From Halopseudomonas sabulinigri (GTDB lineage: Bacteria; Pseudomonadota; Gammaproteobacteria; Pseudomonadales; Pseudomonadaceae), in NCBI GenBank assembly GCA_011053055.1, contig DRHT01000021.1, forward strand, positions 32,491 through 96,490: a stretch of DNA of 64,000 nucleotides, in the 5' to 3' direction. The position numbers and the translations under genes were made by a program. Positions 8,426-16,929 of this stretch are shown piece after piece. Below the pieces are notes generated by a model. It ran no database searches. It had not been told where the DNA came from and saw nothing but the letters and a program-made list of their open reading frames with translations. Numbering within the stretch: the stretch's first letter is position 1; the number at the start of each line of letters is the position of its first letter.

Positions 8426-8851
8426 TTACACCCGAGTCAGGGTGACGTCGATATTGCCGCGGGTAGCGTTGGAGTAGGGGCATACCTGATGAGCGCGCTC
8501 GATCAGCTGGCTGGCCTGCTCGTCATCCATGCCCGGCAAGCTGATGCGCAGCTCTACCTCAATGCCAAAACCATTGGGGATCTGGCCAATACCCACTATC
8601 CCTTCTACTGACGCGTCGGCTGGCATGGCCAGTTTGTCGCGGCCGGCGACGAACTTCATCGCGCCGATGTAGCAGGCGGAATAGCCAGCAGCAAACAGCT
8701 GCTCAGGGTTAGTCCCCTGGCCACCTGCGCCACCCAATTCTTTCGGTGTGCTCAGCTCAACATCCAGCACGCCATCGGAGGAGACAGCGCGACCATCACG
8801 ACCACCAGTGGCTTCGGCATAGGCGCGATAAACGACATTTTCAACGGACAT
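8426..8851 (-). CDS. ohr: Organic hydroperoxide resistance protein Ohr (OsmC family)
   Basis: Thiol peroxidase that reduces organic hydroperoxides in the cytoplasm. It has 141 residues, the usual length. The two redox-active cysteines are C60 ([12 protein letters not shown]) and C124 ([13 protein letters not shown]), both in family-typical contexts. It is downstream of ohrR on the same strand with its own promoter region in the 167-bp gap, including two OhrR-like palindromes. AGGAGA just upstream of ATG 8851 is a good ribosome site. Confidence 0.95.
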   Translation of the reverse strand: MSVENVVYRAYAEATGGRDGRAVSSDGVLDVELSTPKELGGAGGQGTNPEQLFAAGYSACYIGAMKFVAGRDKLAMPADASVEGIVGIGQIPNGFGIEVELRISLPGMDDEQASQLIERAHQVCPYSNATRGNIDVTLTRV

Positions 8852-8897
8852 GGTAAATCTCCTGCGAGTAAGTTAAGAATACTTTCGATTGCGCGAA

Positions 8898-8957
8898 TTA
8901 ATATTGCGCGCTAACTAAAATGCAACCTTACCAGTATTTACCTTGCGCGCAAGTTAA
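8898..8957 (-). promoter_or_regulatory. ohr promoter with two candidate OhrR operators
   Basis: On the minus strand a -35-like TTGCAT (8925-8920) and a -10-like TATTAA (8903-8898) are separated by 16 bp. The spacer holds TTAGCGCGCAA (8914-8904). A second, better palindrome covers 8938-8957 with core CTTGCGCGCAAG (8942-8953) and flanking TTA/TAA symmetry. A matching TTAGCGCGCAA word lies in front of ohrR. The arrangement suggests repression by OhrR that is lifted by organic peroxides. Confidence 0.6.
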
Positions 8958-9018
8958 ATTGCTATCTTCTCTGCGCAGGCATGCGAGCGCTTCGCACGCT
9001 AATTGATTTTTTAGGTAA

Positions 9019-9474
9019 TCAGTTTTCCAGGCTGCCCTGTAGCGAAGTACGCAATTTGAGGAGTTGATCGCGCAACATCACCAACTCGTCCAGCGACTGA
9101 TCTGCGGCATCGACGATGCAACGCGGTACAGCCTTGGCGCACTCTTTCAATGCCTGACCAGCACTGGTCAAATGCAGCTCAACCACACGTTCATCCTGTT
9201 TACTGCGCAGGCGCTTAAGCAGGCCCTCGGCTTCCAGTCGCTTGAGCAGAGGAGTCAGTGAGCCTGGGTCGGTCAGCAAACGCTTGCTGATGTCGCCGAC
9301 AGTGATGCCATCGCTTTCCCAGAGCACCAGCATGGCCAGATATTGCGGATAGGTTAGCGACAGTTCTTTGAGCAGCGGCTTGTAGACCTTGGTCATCAGC
9401 AGGGAAGTGGAATGCAGTGCGAAGCACAGTTGGTTGTCCAGCATCAGCTCTGGGCAGGCGTCCGATTTGGGCAT
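9019..9474 (-). CDS. ohrR: MarR-family peroxide sensor OhrR
   Basis: A 151-residue winged-helix repressor. The sensing cysteine is C17 in LDNQLCFALHSTS, the characteristic OhrR N-terminal motif. The winged helix follows (YPQYLAMLVLWESDGITVGDI, then a DPGSLTPLLKRLEAEGLL recognition helix and the KQDERVVELHLT wing). In the family, oxidation of this cysteine releases the operator and induces ohr. It lies upstream of ohr in the same direction, and an operator-like site at 9523-9533 suggests autoregulation. Confidence 0.93.
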   Translation of the reverse strand: MPKSDACPELMLDNQLCFALHSTSLLMTKVYKPLLKELSLTYPQYLAMLVLWESDGITVGDISKRLLTDPGSLTPLLKRLEAEGLLKRLRSKQDERVVELHLTSAGQALKECAKAVPRCIVDAADQSLDELVMLRDQLLKLRTSLQGSLEN

Positions 9475-9522
9475 GGAATTTCCTGTTGGGCATGTAGGTG
9501 CATAAAAGCGCAGTAGTATAAT

Positions 9523-9533
9523 TTAGCGCGCAA
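9523..9533 (-). promoter_or_regulatory. Candidate OhrR operator upstream of ohrR
   Basis: TTAGCGCGCAA on the plus strand, about 50 bp before the ohrR start. It is the same word as in the ohr promoter spacer and shares the GCGCGC core with the better palindrome at 8942-8953. A TATACT -10-like word on the minus strand lies immediately downstream. Confidence 0.5.
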
Positions 9534-9633
9534 GTAGTCTTGCTGCCAGAGTAATTGCTGATCGGTCGGGCAGTCTGCACGTGAGTACGGAAGAGGTTGT
9601 CGTTATACTCGCGGTCTTTTGCACCGAGACTCC

Positions 9634-10509
9634 ATGCCTTTTCTTATTGCCGTTACCCTGTTGTGGGCCCTTTCGTTCAGCCTGATTGGCGAATATCTAG
9701 CGGGTCAGGTCGATAGCTACTTTGCGGTGTTAACGCGCACTGCGCTCGCCAGCCTGCTGTTCCTGCCATTGTTGAGGTTGCGGGCCTTGCCACGCCCGAT
9801 GATTGGTGGCTTGTTGCTGGTCGGCGCGCTGCAGTTCGGTGTCACCTATATCTGTTTGTACCTGTCTTTTGAATACATCTCCGTGCCGGAGGTGCTGCTG
9901 TTCACTATCTTTACGCCCCTGCATATCGCTCTGGTAGATAACTTGATCCGTCGTCGCTTTAGTCTCGGCCCTTTGGTGGCAGCGAGCATTGCGGTGGTTG
10001 GGGCGGGGATCATTCGTTACGACGGCCTTAGCGACAGTTTTATTCGCGGCTTTTTGATCATGCAGCTGGCCAATCTGACGTTTGCGGCAGGGCAGGTAGG
10101 CTATGCGCATATGGTGCGGCGCTATCAGTTGACGGCCCGTACTCAGTGGCAGGGTTTTGGTTTGTTCTTTATCGGTGCCTTTATGGTGGTACTACCGGCC
10201 TGGCTGTTGCTGGGTGATCACAGCCGGTTGCCGCATACCAGTGTGCAATGGGGTGTGCTGACGTGGTTGGGATTGGCTGCTTCCGGGCTGGGATTCTTCT
10301 TCTGGAATCGCGGCGCGGCGCAAGTAGATGCTGGCACCTTGGGCGTAATGAACAACGCGCTGGTGCCCGCCGGACTGCTAGTCAATCTACTGATCTGGGA
10401 CCATGACGCAGACCTGCTGCGCCTTGCTGCTGGCTCAGTGGTTATTGCGCTATCACTGTGGGTTAACGCTCGCTGGGACGCCTGGCGCGGCGCCCCAGCC
10501 AAGGCTTGA
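9634..10509 (+). CDS. EamA/DMT-family transporter
   Basis: A 291-residue inner-membrane protein with about ten hydrophobic segments in two EamA repeats (MPFLIAVTLLWALSFSLIGE at the start; the second repeat begins near ADLTFAAGQVGYAHMV-like sequence at about 150). These drug/metabolite transporters usually export amino acids or metabolites; the substrate cannot be predicted. I chose ATG 9634 over TTG 9619 because the membrane segment begins at once. The gene is convergent with the YpfJ-type peptidase gene, only 2 bp apart. Confidence 0.85.
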   Translation: MPFLIAVTLLWALSFSLIGEYLAGQVDSYFAVLTRTALASLLFLPLLRLRALPRPMIGGLLLVGALQFGVTYICLYLSFEYISVPEVLLFTIFTPLHIALVDNLIRRRFSLGPLVAASIAVVGAGIIRYDGLSDSFIRGFLIMQLANLTFAAGQVGYAHMVRRYQLTARTQWQGFGLFFIGAFMVVLPAWLLLGDHSRLPHTSVQWGVLTWLGLAASGLGFFFWNRGAAQVDAGTLGVMNNALVPAGLLVNLLIWDHDADLLRLAAGSVVIALSLWVNARWDAWRGAPAKA

Positions 10510-10511
10510 GG

Positions 10512-11417
10512 TCAGTTGGCGGCGGAGAATGTATCGCAGTCTGCCATGCTGCCCGACTCAAAGCCGCGCTTGAACCATTTGACCCGTTGCGCGGAGCTAC
10601 CGTGGGTAAAGCTGTCGGGCACCACATCTTGTCCGGCCTGGCGCTGCAAACGATCATCGCCGATCGCGGAGGCGGCGGTCAGGGCCTCTTCCAGATCATC
10701 CGGGTCGAGCAGCTGTCGTTGGGTATTGGCGGCATGGCCCCAGATGCCGGCAAAACAGTCAGCCTGCAACTCTTGCTTAACAGACAGGGCGTTGACCGTG
10801 GCTTGCGATTTTCCGGCGCCGGCCTGACGTACTTTCTGGCTGATACCCAGCAAGTTTTGTACGTGATGACCCACTTCGTGGGCAATTACGTAGGCCTGGG
10901 CAAAGTCGCCGGGTGCGCCTAGTTGCTGGCGCATGTCGTTGAAGAAAGCGAGGTCCAGATACACCTGGTTGTCGCCGGGGCAGTAAAACGGGCCTACCGC
11001 TGAGCTGGCGGTTCCGCAGGCGGAATTGACGCGATTGGAGAACAGCACCAAACGGGGTTCTTCATAGGTTTCGCCAGCGGCACTGAACAGGGCGTTCCAA
11101 GTGGTTTCAGTATCTGCCAGCACCACCGAAACGAATTGGGCCAACTCCTGCTCCTGCGGGCTGAACTCGGGTTGAGTCTGGGTAACGCTTTGCGTTCCGC
11201 CGCCCATCAGCATGGGCAACAAGTCGATACCCAGCAGCTTGGCGCCGAAGAACGCCAGCACGCCTAGGATTAGCACGATACGACCGACTTTGCTGCGCAG
11301 CATCATCGGCAGGAAGCGCACTAGCATCAGGGCTGCACCGCCGCCGCTGGCGCGCTGGATGCTTTGCCCGCGGCGATCTTCTACGTTGTTGCTCTGCTTT
11401 CTGCCGCGCCAATCCAT
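10512..11417 (-). CDS. ypfJ: YpfJ-family neutral zinc metallopeptidase
   Basis: A 301-residue membrane-anchored putative zinc protease. The charged N-terminus (MDWRGRKQSNNVEDRRG) is typical of the family and precedes a single membrane helix at about 42-62 (VGRIVLILGVLAFFGAKLLG). The catalytic domain then faces the periplasm, with the zinc-binding HEVGHH motif in YVIAHEVGHHVQNLLG and a downstream ELQADCFAG glutamate motif. The physiological substrate is unknown. Confidence 0.9.
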   Translation of the reverse strand: MDWRGRKQSNNVEDRRGQSIQRASGGGAALMLVRFLPMMLRSKVGRIVLILGVLAFFGAKLLGIDLLPMLMGGGTQSVTQTQPEFSPQEQELAQFVSVVLADTETTWNALFSAAGETYEEPRLVLFSNRVNSACGTASSAVGPFYCPGDNQVYLDLAFFNDMRQQLGAPGDFAQAYVIAHEVGHHVQNLLGISQKVRQAGAGKSQATVNALSVKQELQADCFAGIWGHAANTQRQLLDPDDLEEALTAASAIGDDRLQRQAGQDVVPDSFTHGSSAQRVKWFKRGFESGSMADCDTFSAAN

Positions 11418-11514
11418 TGTCTTGCTCCTGCCGGTTTAGGTGAGGCGTTATTTCACAGCATAGCTGGCCTGGCGGGAAGCGGAATTTTGAGGGTCAATTC
11501 GTTTGCAGTAAGAC

Positions 11515-12348
11515 TCAACACGCCAGCGGTACATGTGGGTGCTGGTAGAGCTGCTCAAACAGTTGGCGGGCTATTTCCTTATCGAGAGTCTTCTGTTGCT
11601 CTATTGCCAGCAAGGCCAACTGGCTGAGATTGGCCAGTTCAGGCTGCTGCGCGGGGCTTTGCAATAGACTGTCTTCCAACACGCAGTGGTCCTGAAACAG
11701 ACCCAATTGTTCGCCGAGCTGTTTGAGCAAGGTGATGCTGGGTTTGGCGGCTTTACGCTCGCATAAGAGCTGCGCTTGATAGAGGTAATATTTAGTCCAT
11801 TTGCGGCACTGGTGATAGGTCTCGTCTTCGCCGCTGGCATGGGCATCAAGTGCCAGTTTGCGCGCTCGGCGATAGCTGTAATCGAGCCCCTTGCCCGGAT
11901 CGGAACGGTGTTTCAGCCTGAGCTGCTGTTGCCAGAGTTGTAGAATGTCGGCGAAGCCTTGATGCGCCGCTATCGGTTTCACTTGTTCGCTCGCCTGACG
12001 GTTGTTCGTGGCGAAGTAGTTAAGCAGCGGCTGCATTTCGGCCTGATCTTCAAAGGGCAACTGGCTAATAACCCGGCTAAGGGTTTTTTCCTGCACGTGG
12101 GCATCGCGCAGACCCGCGTACGAGTTGGCAAGCTGCTTTAGTAGCTGCTCTACCTGCTTGATATCCGCCTTGGCATTACCTGGACGATAAAGCTGCAGTA
12201 ACGCGCGCAGCTTTTTGCTGCAGACGCGAATCGCGTGAATGTCTTCGTCGCTGGGTGCGGCGCCTTGCGCTAAAGGGTTGAGCACCTTACGCACTTGTTT
12301 GCGGGCAGCTTTGAAGATGGGGTCGGATTTACCGGATAACGTTTCCAT
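11515..12348 (-). CDS. CHAD domain protein
   Basis: A 277-residue helical CHAD-domain protein without a fused CYTH domain. The conserved basic and histidine pattern is visible (IHAIRVCSKKLRALLQLYRP; DYSYRRARKLALDA; YHQCRKWTKYYLYQ), suitable for binding polyphosphate, as shown for other CHAD proteins. No signal or membrane segment. It lies 43 bp from the MATE gene, which reads toward it on the same strand. Function beyond polyphosphate association is not known. Confidence 0.88.
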   Translation of the reverse strand: METLSGKSDPIFKAARKQVRKVLNPLAQGAAPSDEDIHAIRVCSKKLRALLQLYRPGNAKADIKQVEQLLKQLANSYAGLRDAHVQEKTLSRVISQLPFEDQAEMQPLLNYFATNNRQASEQVKPIAAHQGFADILQLWQQQLRLKHRSDPGKGLDYSYRRARKLALDAHASGEDETYHQCRKWTKYYLYQAQLLCERKAAKPSITLLKQLGEQLGLFQDHCVLEDSLLQSPAQQPELANLSQLALLAIEQQKTLDKEIARQLFEQLYQHPHVPLAC

Positions 12349-12391
12349 GGTCTCAGTTTAAACCGCTCATCTTGCAAACAAGTGACTGGGT

Positions 12392-13819
12392 TTAACGATA
12401 GCGATAACCTTCTTCGCTTAGCGCCTCGTCGGTAACCTTCACGGTCTGCCGTTCATCCTCGGTTAGGCGAGTACGCTTCCAGCCGCCGCGCGCGAACCAG
12501 CATAGGGCGATCAGTGCGACCAAGATATTGGTGACCGGGAAAGACCACCAGATACCTGCTGCGCCCAGTACCGTGTGCTTAGATAGCACATAAGCCAACG
12601 GAAACTGCAGCATCCACTGCGCCACCAAGGCAATCACCATGGCGCTGACCATGTTGCCGGAAGCGCGGAAGGCTGCGACCACGCAGAGCTGAACACCGAT
12701 ACCGCCCCAGGCCAAAGCCATAATGCGAATAAAATGCGCGCCTTCGCTGATCACGTCCGGGTCGTTGGGCACGAAAAAGGCGACAATCTGTGGCGCAGCG
12801 GAATACACCATCAGACCCACCACGCTAAGCCCAGCGAAAGCGTAAAGTGCGGCCAACTGGGTGATCTTGCTGGCGCGCTGAATATTGCCCGCGCCCATGT
12901 TTTGCCCCACCAGCGTTGAGACCGCCATCGACAGGCCCATGGCCGGGATGGTGATGACTTGCAAAATATTCGAGCCAATGCCGTAAGCGGCGATGGTCAG
13001 CGTGCCAAAACTGGCGACCAGAAAAGACATCACCATCAACCCCAGGCCACGGGTGGAGAGTTCTACTGAGCCCGGGAAACCCAGAAAGAACGCCTTGCGG
13101 ATGTACTCCATATCCGGTTTGAAGCCGCGCCACGTTAGTTGGATGCCGTGCCGGCCGCGTAAAAAGATGACAAGACCGATACCTGCCGCGATGGCTTGAG
13201 TAGTCAGCGTGGCCATAGCCGCACCCATCACGCCATGGCCCGCAAACGGCCCCCAGCCAAAGATGAACAGCGGGTCCAGGCCAAAATTGAGGATCACGGT
13301 GCCGAGTACGATAAACAGCGGCACTTTGGTCTGGCCCACGCCGCGCATGAGCGACTGAAACATGATGTAGATGAATACGAAGATAACCCCGATGAAGGAC
13401 ACGCGCATAAAGCCCAACGCGCCCTCGTATACGACGTCGGTGACACCGAGCAAACGCAACAGATGCGGTGCCAACATAAAGCCCAAGGCGCCGAGAATCA
13501 CCGAGGTAATGGTTACCATGAGCATGGTCTGGGCGGCGACATGGTTGACCAGGTCCGGCCGTCCGGCGCCCATGTACTGGGCCGTAAGTGTTGCCCCGGC
13601 CATCGCCAGGCCGGAACCCATGGCAATCACCAGAAAGGTGACGGGCATGCTGATGGAGACCGCCGCCACTGCATCCGCACCGAGCCGACCGACCCAAAAT
13701 GCATCGGTGAGCTGGTAGCCCGACTGCAGGATGTTGGCAAGCATAATGGGCACAGCCAACGTGAGCAGGGCGCGAGGGATGGAACCGGTGAGAAAGAGTT
13801 GTTGGCGGTTGATGGGCAT
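12392..13819 (-). CDS. MATE-family multidrug/Na+ antiporter
   Basis: A 475-residue inner-membrane protein with twelve predicted helices in two MatE repeats (first from PRALLTLAVPIMLANILQSG; second from about residue 240, GFPGSVELSTRGLGLMVMSF). MATE proteins exchange Na+ or H+ for cationic drugs or metabolites; the substrate is unpredictable. GAGGAC precedes ATG 13819. A 354-residue alternative frame on the same strand (12825-13889) is a shadow. Confidence 0.92.
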   Translation of the reverse strand: MPINRQQLFLTGSIPRALLTLAVPIMLANILQSGYQLTDAFWVGRLGADAVAAVSISMPVTFLVIAMGSGLAMAGATLTAQYMGAGRPDLVNHVAAQTMLMVTITSVILGALGFMLAPHLLRLLGVTDVVYEGALGFMRVSFIGVIFVFIYIMFQSLMRGVGQTKVPLFIVLGTVILNFGLDPLFIFGWGPFAGHGVMGAAMATLTTQAIAAGIGLVIFLRGRHGIQLTWRGFKPDMEYIRKAFFLGFPGSVELSTRGLGLMVMSFLVASFGTLTIAAYGIGSNILQVITIPAMGLSMAVSTLVGQNMGAGNIQRASKITQLAALYAFAGLSVVGLMVYSAAPQIVAFFVPNDPDVISEGAHFIRIMALAWGGIGVQLCVVAAFRASGNMVSAMVIALVAQWMLQFPLAYVLSKHTVLGAAGIWWSFPVTNILVALIALCWFARGGWKRTRLTEDERQTVKVTDEALSEEGYRYR

Positions 13820-13909
13820 GCTGTCCTCTGAAGACGGTGCGGGTTAAACAAGTTGGACTTGCACCAGATGGAGTACAGCATAGCCGCACTGGTTCGTTTT
13901 TTTGGGATT

Positions 13910-14731
13910 TCAGCTCAACCCTAATGCGAGCTCGACCTCTTCCCCTATTGTGGCGGCGACCGCGACACCCAGCTGGCGCTGCAACAATGGCTGCGGTGCC
14001 AGACCTTGCAGGCTGTAGTGTTGAATATCGTCCGGCAGGGTGTCGGTGTCGTCACTCAATGCCATCACGGTTACCCCCTGCTTGTGCTGCACCAAACTAA
14101 GCGCCAGATCTTCCGTATCGACCTGCATTTGGCTATGTTGCCCCAGTTGCGGCAAGAGACGGAGCAATGCGCCGCGTTGCTCGCAGTCGAGGCGGTCAAT
14201 CCACGGATACGCTAACGCCGCCTCCAGCGTAAGAGGTAGTGATAGGGGCCAGCCTTTTGGGGTAAGCAGATGGTATTGCTGGTCCAGCAGACTCACGAAG
14301 CGGTAGCCCGCAGGGGAACGCCTGGCGCTGGTTAGCCAAAGGTCGGGGGTCTGTGCAGGTTGTACGCGCACCTCAAGCTGATGCTCGGGCAGGGTGCGGC
14401 TCAAGAGCTGCACCAGCCAAGCGCTGTCGCGGCTGGCCAGTTCGCGGTGAATACCGACCAACAGCGGCGTGCGCTTGCGCGCCTTGAAGCGGGATTCCAT
14501 CTGCCCAGCGTTGCTCAACAGCTGGCGTGCCTGCTGAAAAAATTCCTCACCGGCGGGTGTCAGGCTGACGCCCTTTTTGCTGCGGCTGAATAGCCGCAAC
14601 TCAAACTCGGCTTCCAGCTGCGCTATTGCGTGGGAGATGGACGGCTGCGCAACATGGCAACGTTCGGCGGCTGCGGTAATGCTGCCCAGCTCGGCCGCAG
14701 CGCAGAAATAGCGTAGGCTGCGTAGATCCAT
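13910..14731 (-). CDS. LysR-family transcriptional regulator
   Basis: A 273-residue regulator. The N-terminal winged HTH is canonical (MDLRSLRYFCAAAELGSITAAAERCHVAQPSISHAIAQLE, with SLTPAGEEFF after it). The effector domain is slightly short for LysR proteins (about 290-300 usual). It begins 2 bp after the MBL-fold gene's stop on the same strand, so it is probably co-transcribed with that gene rather than divergent from a target, an unusual arrangement for LysR. Confidence 0.9.
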   Translation of the reverse strand: MDLRSLRYFCAAAELGSITAAAERCHVAQPSISHAIAQLEAEFELRLFSRSKKGVSLTPAGEEFFQQARQLLSNAGQMESRFKARKRTPLLVGIHRELASRDSAWLVQLLSRTLPEHQLEVRVQPAQTPDLWLTSARRSPAGYRFVSLLDQQYHLLTPKGWPLSLPLTLEAALAYPWIDRLDCEQRGALLRLLPQLGQHSQMQVDTEDLALSLVQHKQGVTVMALSDDTDTLPDDIQHYSLQGLAPQPLLQRQLGVAVAATIGEEVELALGLS

Positions 14732-14733
14732 GT

Positions 14734-15630
14734 TTAGTCCTCGAAGTCAGGGAAGTGGGCCAGCTGCTGAGCCACCAGCTCGTCGTGCGCGGGGACTATC
14801 AACAGCTCTGGCTGCTCTTCGCTTAGCTGATGAATCTGTTGCAGCACCTGGGCGTTGGCTTCGCGGTCGGAATCCACGTGGGCTATCCATTGCACGAACT
14901 GCGGCCGCGAGCGGTTGTGCTCTACACCGCGCAAGGTCCAGGCGGTATCGCCAATAAAGAACAGACGTTTTCCCGAGTCGAGGTTGATGAACAGGCCAAC
15001 CTGGCCCGCGGTGTGGCCACTCAAATCAACCAGTATCAGGCGCTGATCAGCAAACAGATCGAGGCTGCGGTCGAAACCCTGATAGGGCGTATCACTCAGC
15101 TGCAAGTCTTGCCATTGCCGTGGGCCTGCCAGATGTTCAGGCAAGAACGCCGGACGTTGGCCATGCTCGCGAGCTTCTTCTAGCCCGCGAGGTAGCACCT
15201 TGACGGTTGTGGTTGGGAAATCCGGTAAGCCACCCAAATGATCCCAATGCAGGTGGCTAGGGATGATGAAATCAATGTCACTGGCTTGGTAGCCGGCCTG
15301 CTCAAGCTGATCCAGTGCGGGATTCAGCTCTTCGTAGGCCAGCAGCTTGCGGTTGATCCAGTTATTCGCGGCAAAGGCGCTGTCGATATCGCGGCCTAAA
15401 CCAGTATCAAACAGAAAGCGCCCCTGCGGATGCTCGACCAGTAACGCAGCATGAACCAGATGGCGCTCGGTACCCCAGCGTCCACCGCTGACAGTGAAAG
15501 CCTCTGGCGAGCCAGCCGATTGCGCGGTAATCAACAATGATATGCGCAGCTGATCTGGCAGCTCGTTTGCCTGTGCAGTGCTGATCAACAGCACTGCAAG
15601 CAGGATAAAATACTTTATCGGTTGGGTCAT
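14734..15630 (-). CDS. Exported MBL-fold metallohydrolase
   Basis: A 298-residue protein from ATG 15630 with a Sec-type signal (KYFILLAVLLISTAQANEL), so periplasmic. The metal-binding HxHxDH motif is present in IIPSHLHWDHLGGL; further ligands are in VDLSGHTAGQVGL, FFIGDTAW and VPAHDELV. This pattern fits the lactonase-like branch of the MBL superfamily, but acyl-homoserine lactonase activity would be over-interpretation. Frame upstream of 15630 is open to 15738 but has no signal peptide. Forms an operon with the downstream LysR gene. Confidence 0.85.
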   Translation of the reverse strand: MTQPIKYFILLAVLLISTAQANELPDQLRISLLITAQSAGSPEAFTVSGGRWGTERHLVHAALLVEHPQGRFLFDTGLGRDIDSAFAANNWINRKLLAYEELNPALDQLEQAGYQASDIDFIIPSHLHWDHLGGLPDFPTTTVKVLPRGLEEAREHGQRPAFLPEHLAGPRQWQDLQLSDTPYQGFDRSLDLFADQRLILVDLSGHTAGQVGLFINLDSGKRLFFIGDTAWTLRGVEHNRSRPQFVQWIAHVDSDREANAQVLQQIHQLSEEQPELLIVPAHDELVAQQLAHFPDFED

Positions 15631-15721
15631 GGGTGCCGTTCCTATTGGGTGAAGGGGCACTGTGGCAGCCGAGTAAGCATAGGTTAAATATACTTTTCGT
15701 GGTGTTATTGAATAAATTGTT

Positions 15722-15748
15722 GAGGGAAAGGCGTTCAACCTTTCCCTC
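15722..15748 (-). terminator. Rho-independent-type terminator after pspA-like gene
   Basis: A perfect 10-bp stem GAGGGAAAGG/CCTTTCCCTC with a 7-base loop, 30 bp beyond the pspA-like stop on the minus strand. The minus-strand continuation AACAATTTATT is U-rich only in part. It separates the pspA operon from the MBL gene. Confidence 0.6.
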
Positions 15749-15777
15749 GTTTGTGCTCAGTGTAATCCGGGGTAGCG

Positions 15778-16488
15778 TCAAGATGTCGTGCTTGGCGCGC
15801 CAACGGATTGCCCGCGTAGTCGGGCTAGCACTTGATCCGCATTGCTCTTGCCAGCGCAGATTCCGGCTCGTTGTAATCGATTATCCATAGCGCTGCCATC
15901 GTCTTCCTGTTGTAACTCGCGCAGGGCGTTGTCGATATCGCCGAAGCGGTGTTGTTGCTGGCGGATACGCTCTAATGAACTGGCCAGATCGCCCAATTGC
16001 GCGTGTAGGCCTTGAGTATGCCCGCCAAGGTTACGTACCACCTGCTCGGCGTTGCGGTTGGCGTGGGCCAGCTGCCACTCACGGCGATATTGTTGCTGGC
16101 TGCGCGCGGCGTCACGTAGCTGCTGGCGCAGACTCTCTTCCTGGCGGGCCAAATGCTCGGCCTGCTGGCGTTGCTGTAGCAGCTGGTTTTCGTGTGCGGC
16201 AATCCATTCGGCCAGCTCGTAAGCCAAACCTGCTTCGCCTTTAGCCAAAGCTTGCGCGGCTTGTTGTTCCCGTTGCGCCAGTTCTTCAGCGAGTTGCTGA
16301 TTGCTGCGTTGCAGCTCCTTGCCGGTTGCCATCAGGCAAGCCAACTCGCGTTTGGCGCGCAGCATGGCTTGATCGGTGTCGCGCAGCTCTTGCTCCATGA
16401 TGCGCAAGGCATTGGCATCCACTAAATGTTCCAAGGGTTCCTGTGCGCCGGCGCGGAATAAAGTGCCTACTTTTCGCCAAATAGTCAT
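15778..16488 (-). CDS. PspA/IM30-family membrane-stress protein
   Basis: A 236-residue, almost wholly helical coiled-coil protein of the PspA/IM30 (ESCRT-III-like) family, which binds stressed inner membranes. It starts MTIWRKVGTLFRAGAQEPLEHLVDANALRIMEQEL, where the N-terminal amphipathic helix and the DP/DA-type motif of the family appear. Long heptad stretches run from about 30 to 175, and the C-terminus is disordered. It is 5 bp downstream of the YiaAB gene, and both are divergent from an HTH regulator. No pspF, pspB or pspC is nearby, so control differs from the enterobacterial Psp system. Confidence 0.82.
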   Translation of the reverse strand: MTIWRKVGTLFRAGAQEPLEHLVDANALRIMEQELRDTDQAMLRAKRELACLMATGKELQRSNQQLAEELAQREQQAAQALAKGEAGLAYELAEWIAAHENQLLQQRQQAEHLARQEESLRQQLRDAARSQQQYRREWQLAHANRNAEQVVRNLGGHTQGLHAQLGDLASSLERIRQQQHRFGDIDNALRELQQEDDGSAMDNRLQRAGICAGKSNADQVLARLRGQSVGAPSTTS

Positions 16489-16493
16489 ATCGA

Positions 16494-16763
16494 TTACTCC
16501 GTATATTCTTTGAGTAGTTGCTGGGCGCGGGCGTCGGAAATGCGGTTGTAGATGCGCTTGCCCTCGTGCTCATCGCGCATGGTTTTTGAGAGCGTGATGG
16601 TGGTGCTCACCAGAAAAAGTGCGCAGACCGCCATATAGCCCTTCACTAGCAGATCAGTTGGGGCAAAGACCACCCCGGCACCGGTGGCCAGCAGGGCCAC
16701 TGCGAAGGACACCTTGACGAAAAATATCCAACCGCTGGAGCTACTGTTGATGTCGTTTTCCAT
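16494..16763 (-). CDS. YiaA/YiaB-type two-helix membrane protein
   Basis: An 89-residue protein with two membrane helices (about 11-33 and 41-60) followed by the family's short charged motif KTMRDEHEGKRIYNRI. It matches the YiaAB domain. Its position directly upstream of the pspA-like gene suggests a membrane partner for it. The C-terminal tail is cytoplasmic and charged. Function unknown. Confidence 0.8.
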   Translation of the reverse strand: MENDINSSSSGWIFFVKVSFAVALLATGAGVVFAPTDLLVKGYMAVCALFLVSTTITLSKTMRDEHEGKRIYNRISDARAQQLLKEYTE

Positions 16764-16929
16764 TGTTTGCTACCTCGCATTGAATGTGTGCGGCAGGTTG
16801 GTCGCCGCTGAGGCGCAATGTGCGCAAGTTGATACTGAATGGCGAGCTAAATAGAGAAAGTTGCAATCGTGAAAGCTATGGGTATTACTGGGTAATACTT
16901 TTTGGTGTTGGCTAGGGAGCTTTTTGAGC

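Noticed and set aside
12825..13889. 354-residue open frame on the minus strand overlapping the MATE gene
   Set aside because: Different frame of the same strand as a clear MATE protein; composition (Gly/His/Arg-rich) is not protein-like.
14734..15630. Quorum-quenching lactonase assignment for the MBL protein
   Set aside because: HxHxDH is shared by the whole superfamily, the protein is exported, and no quorum-sensing genes are nearby, so only a general MBL call is made.
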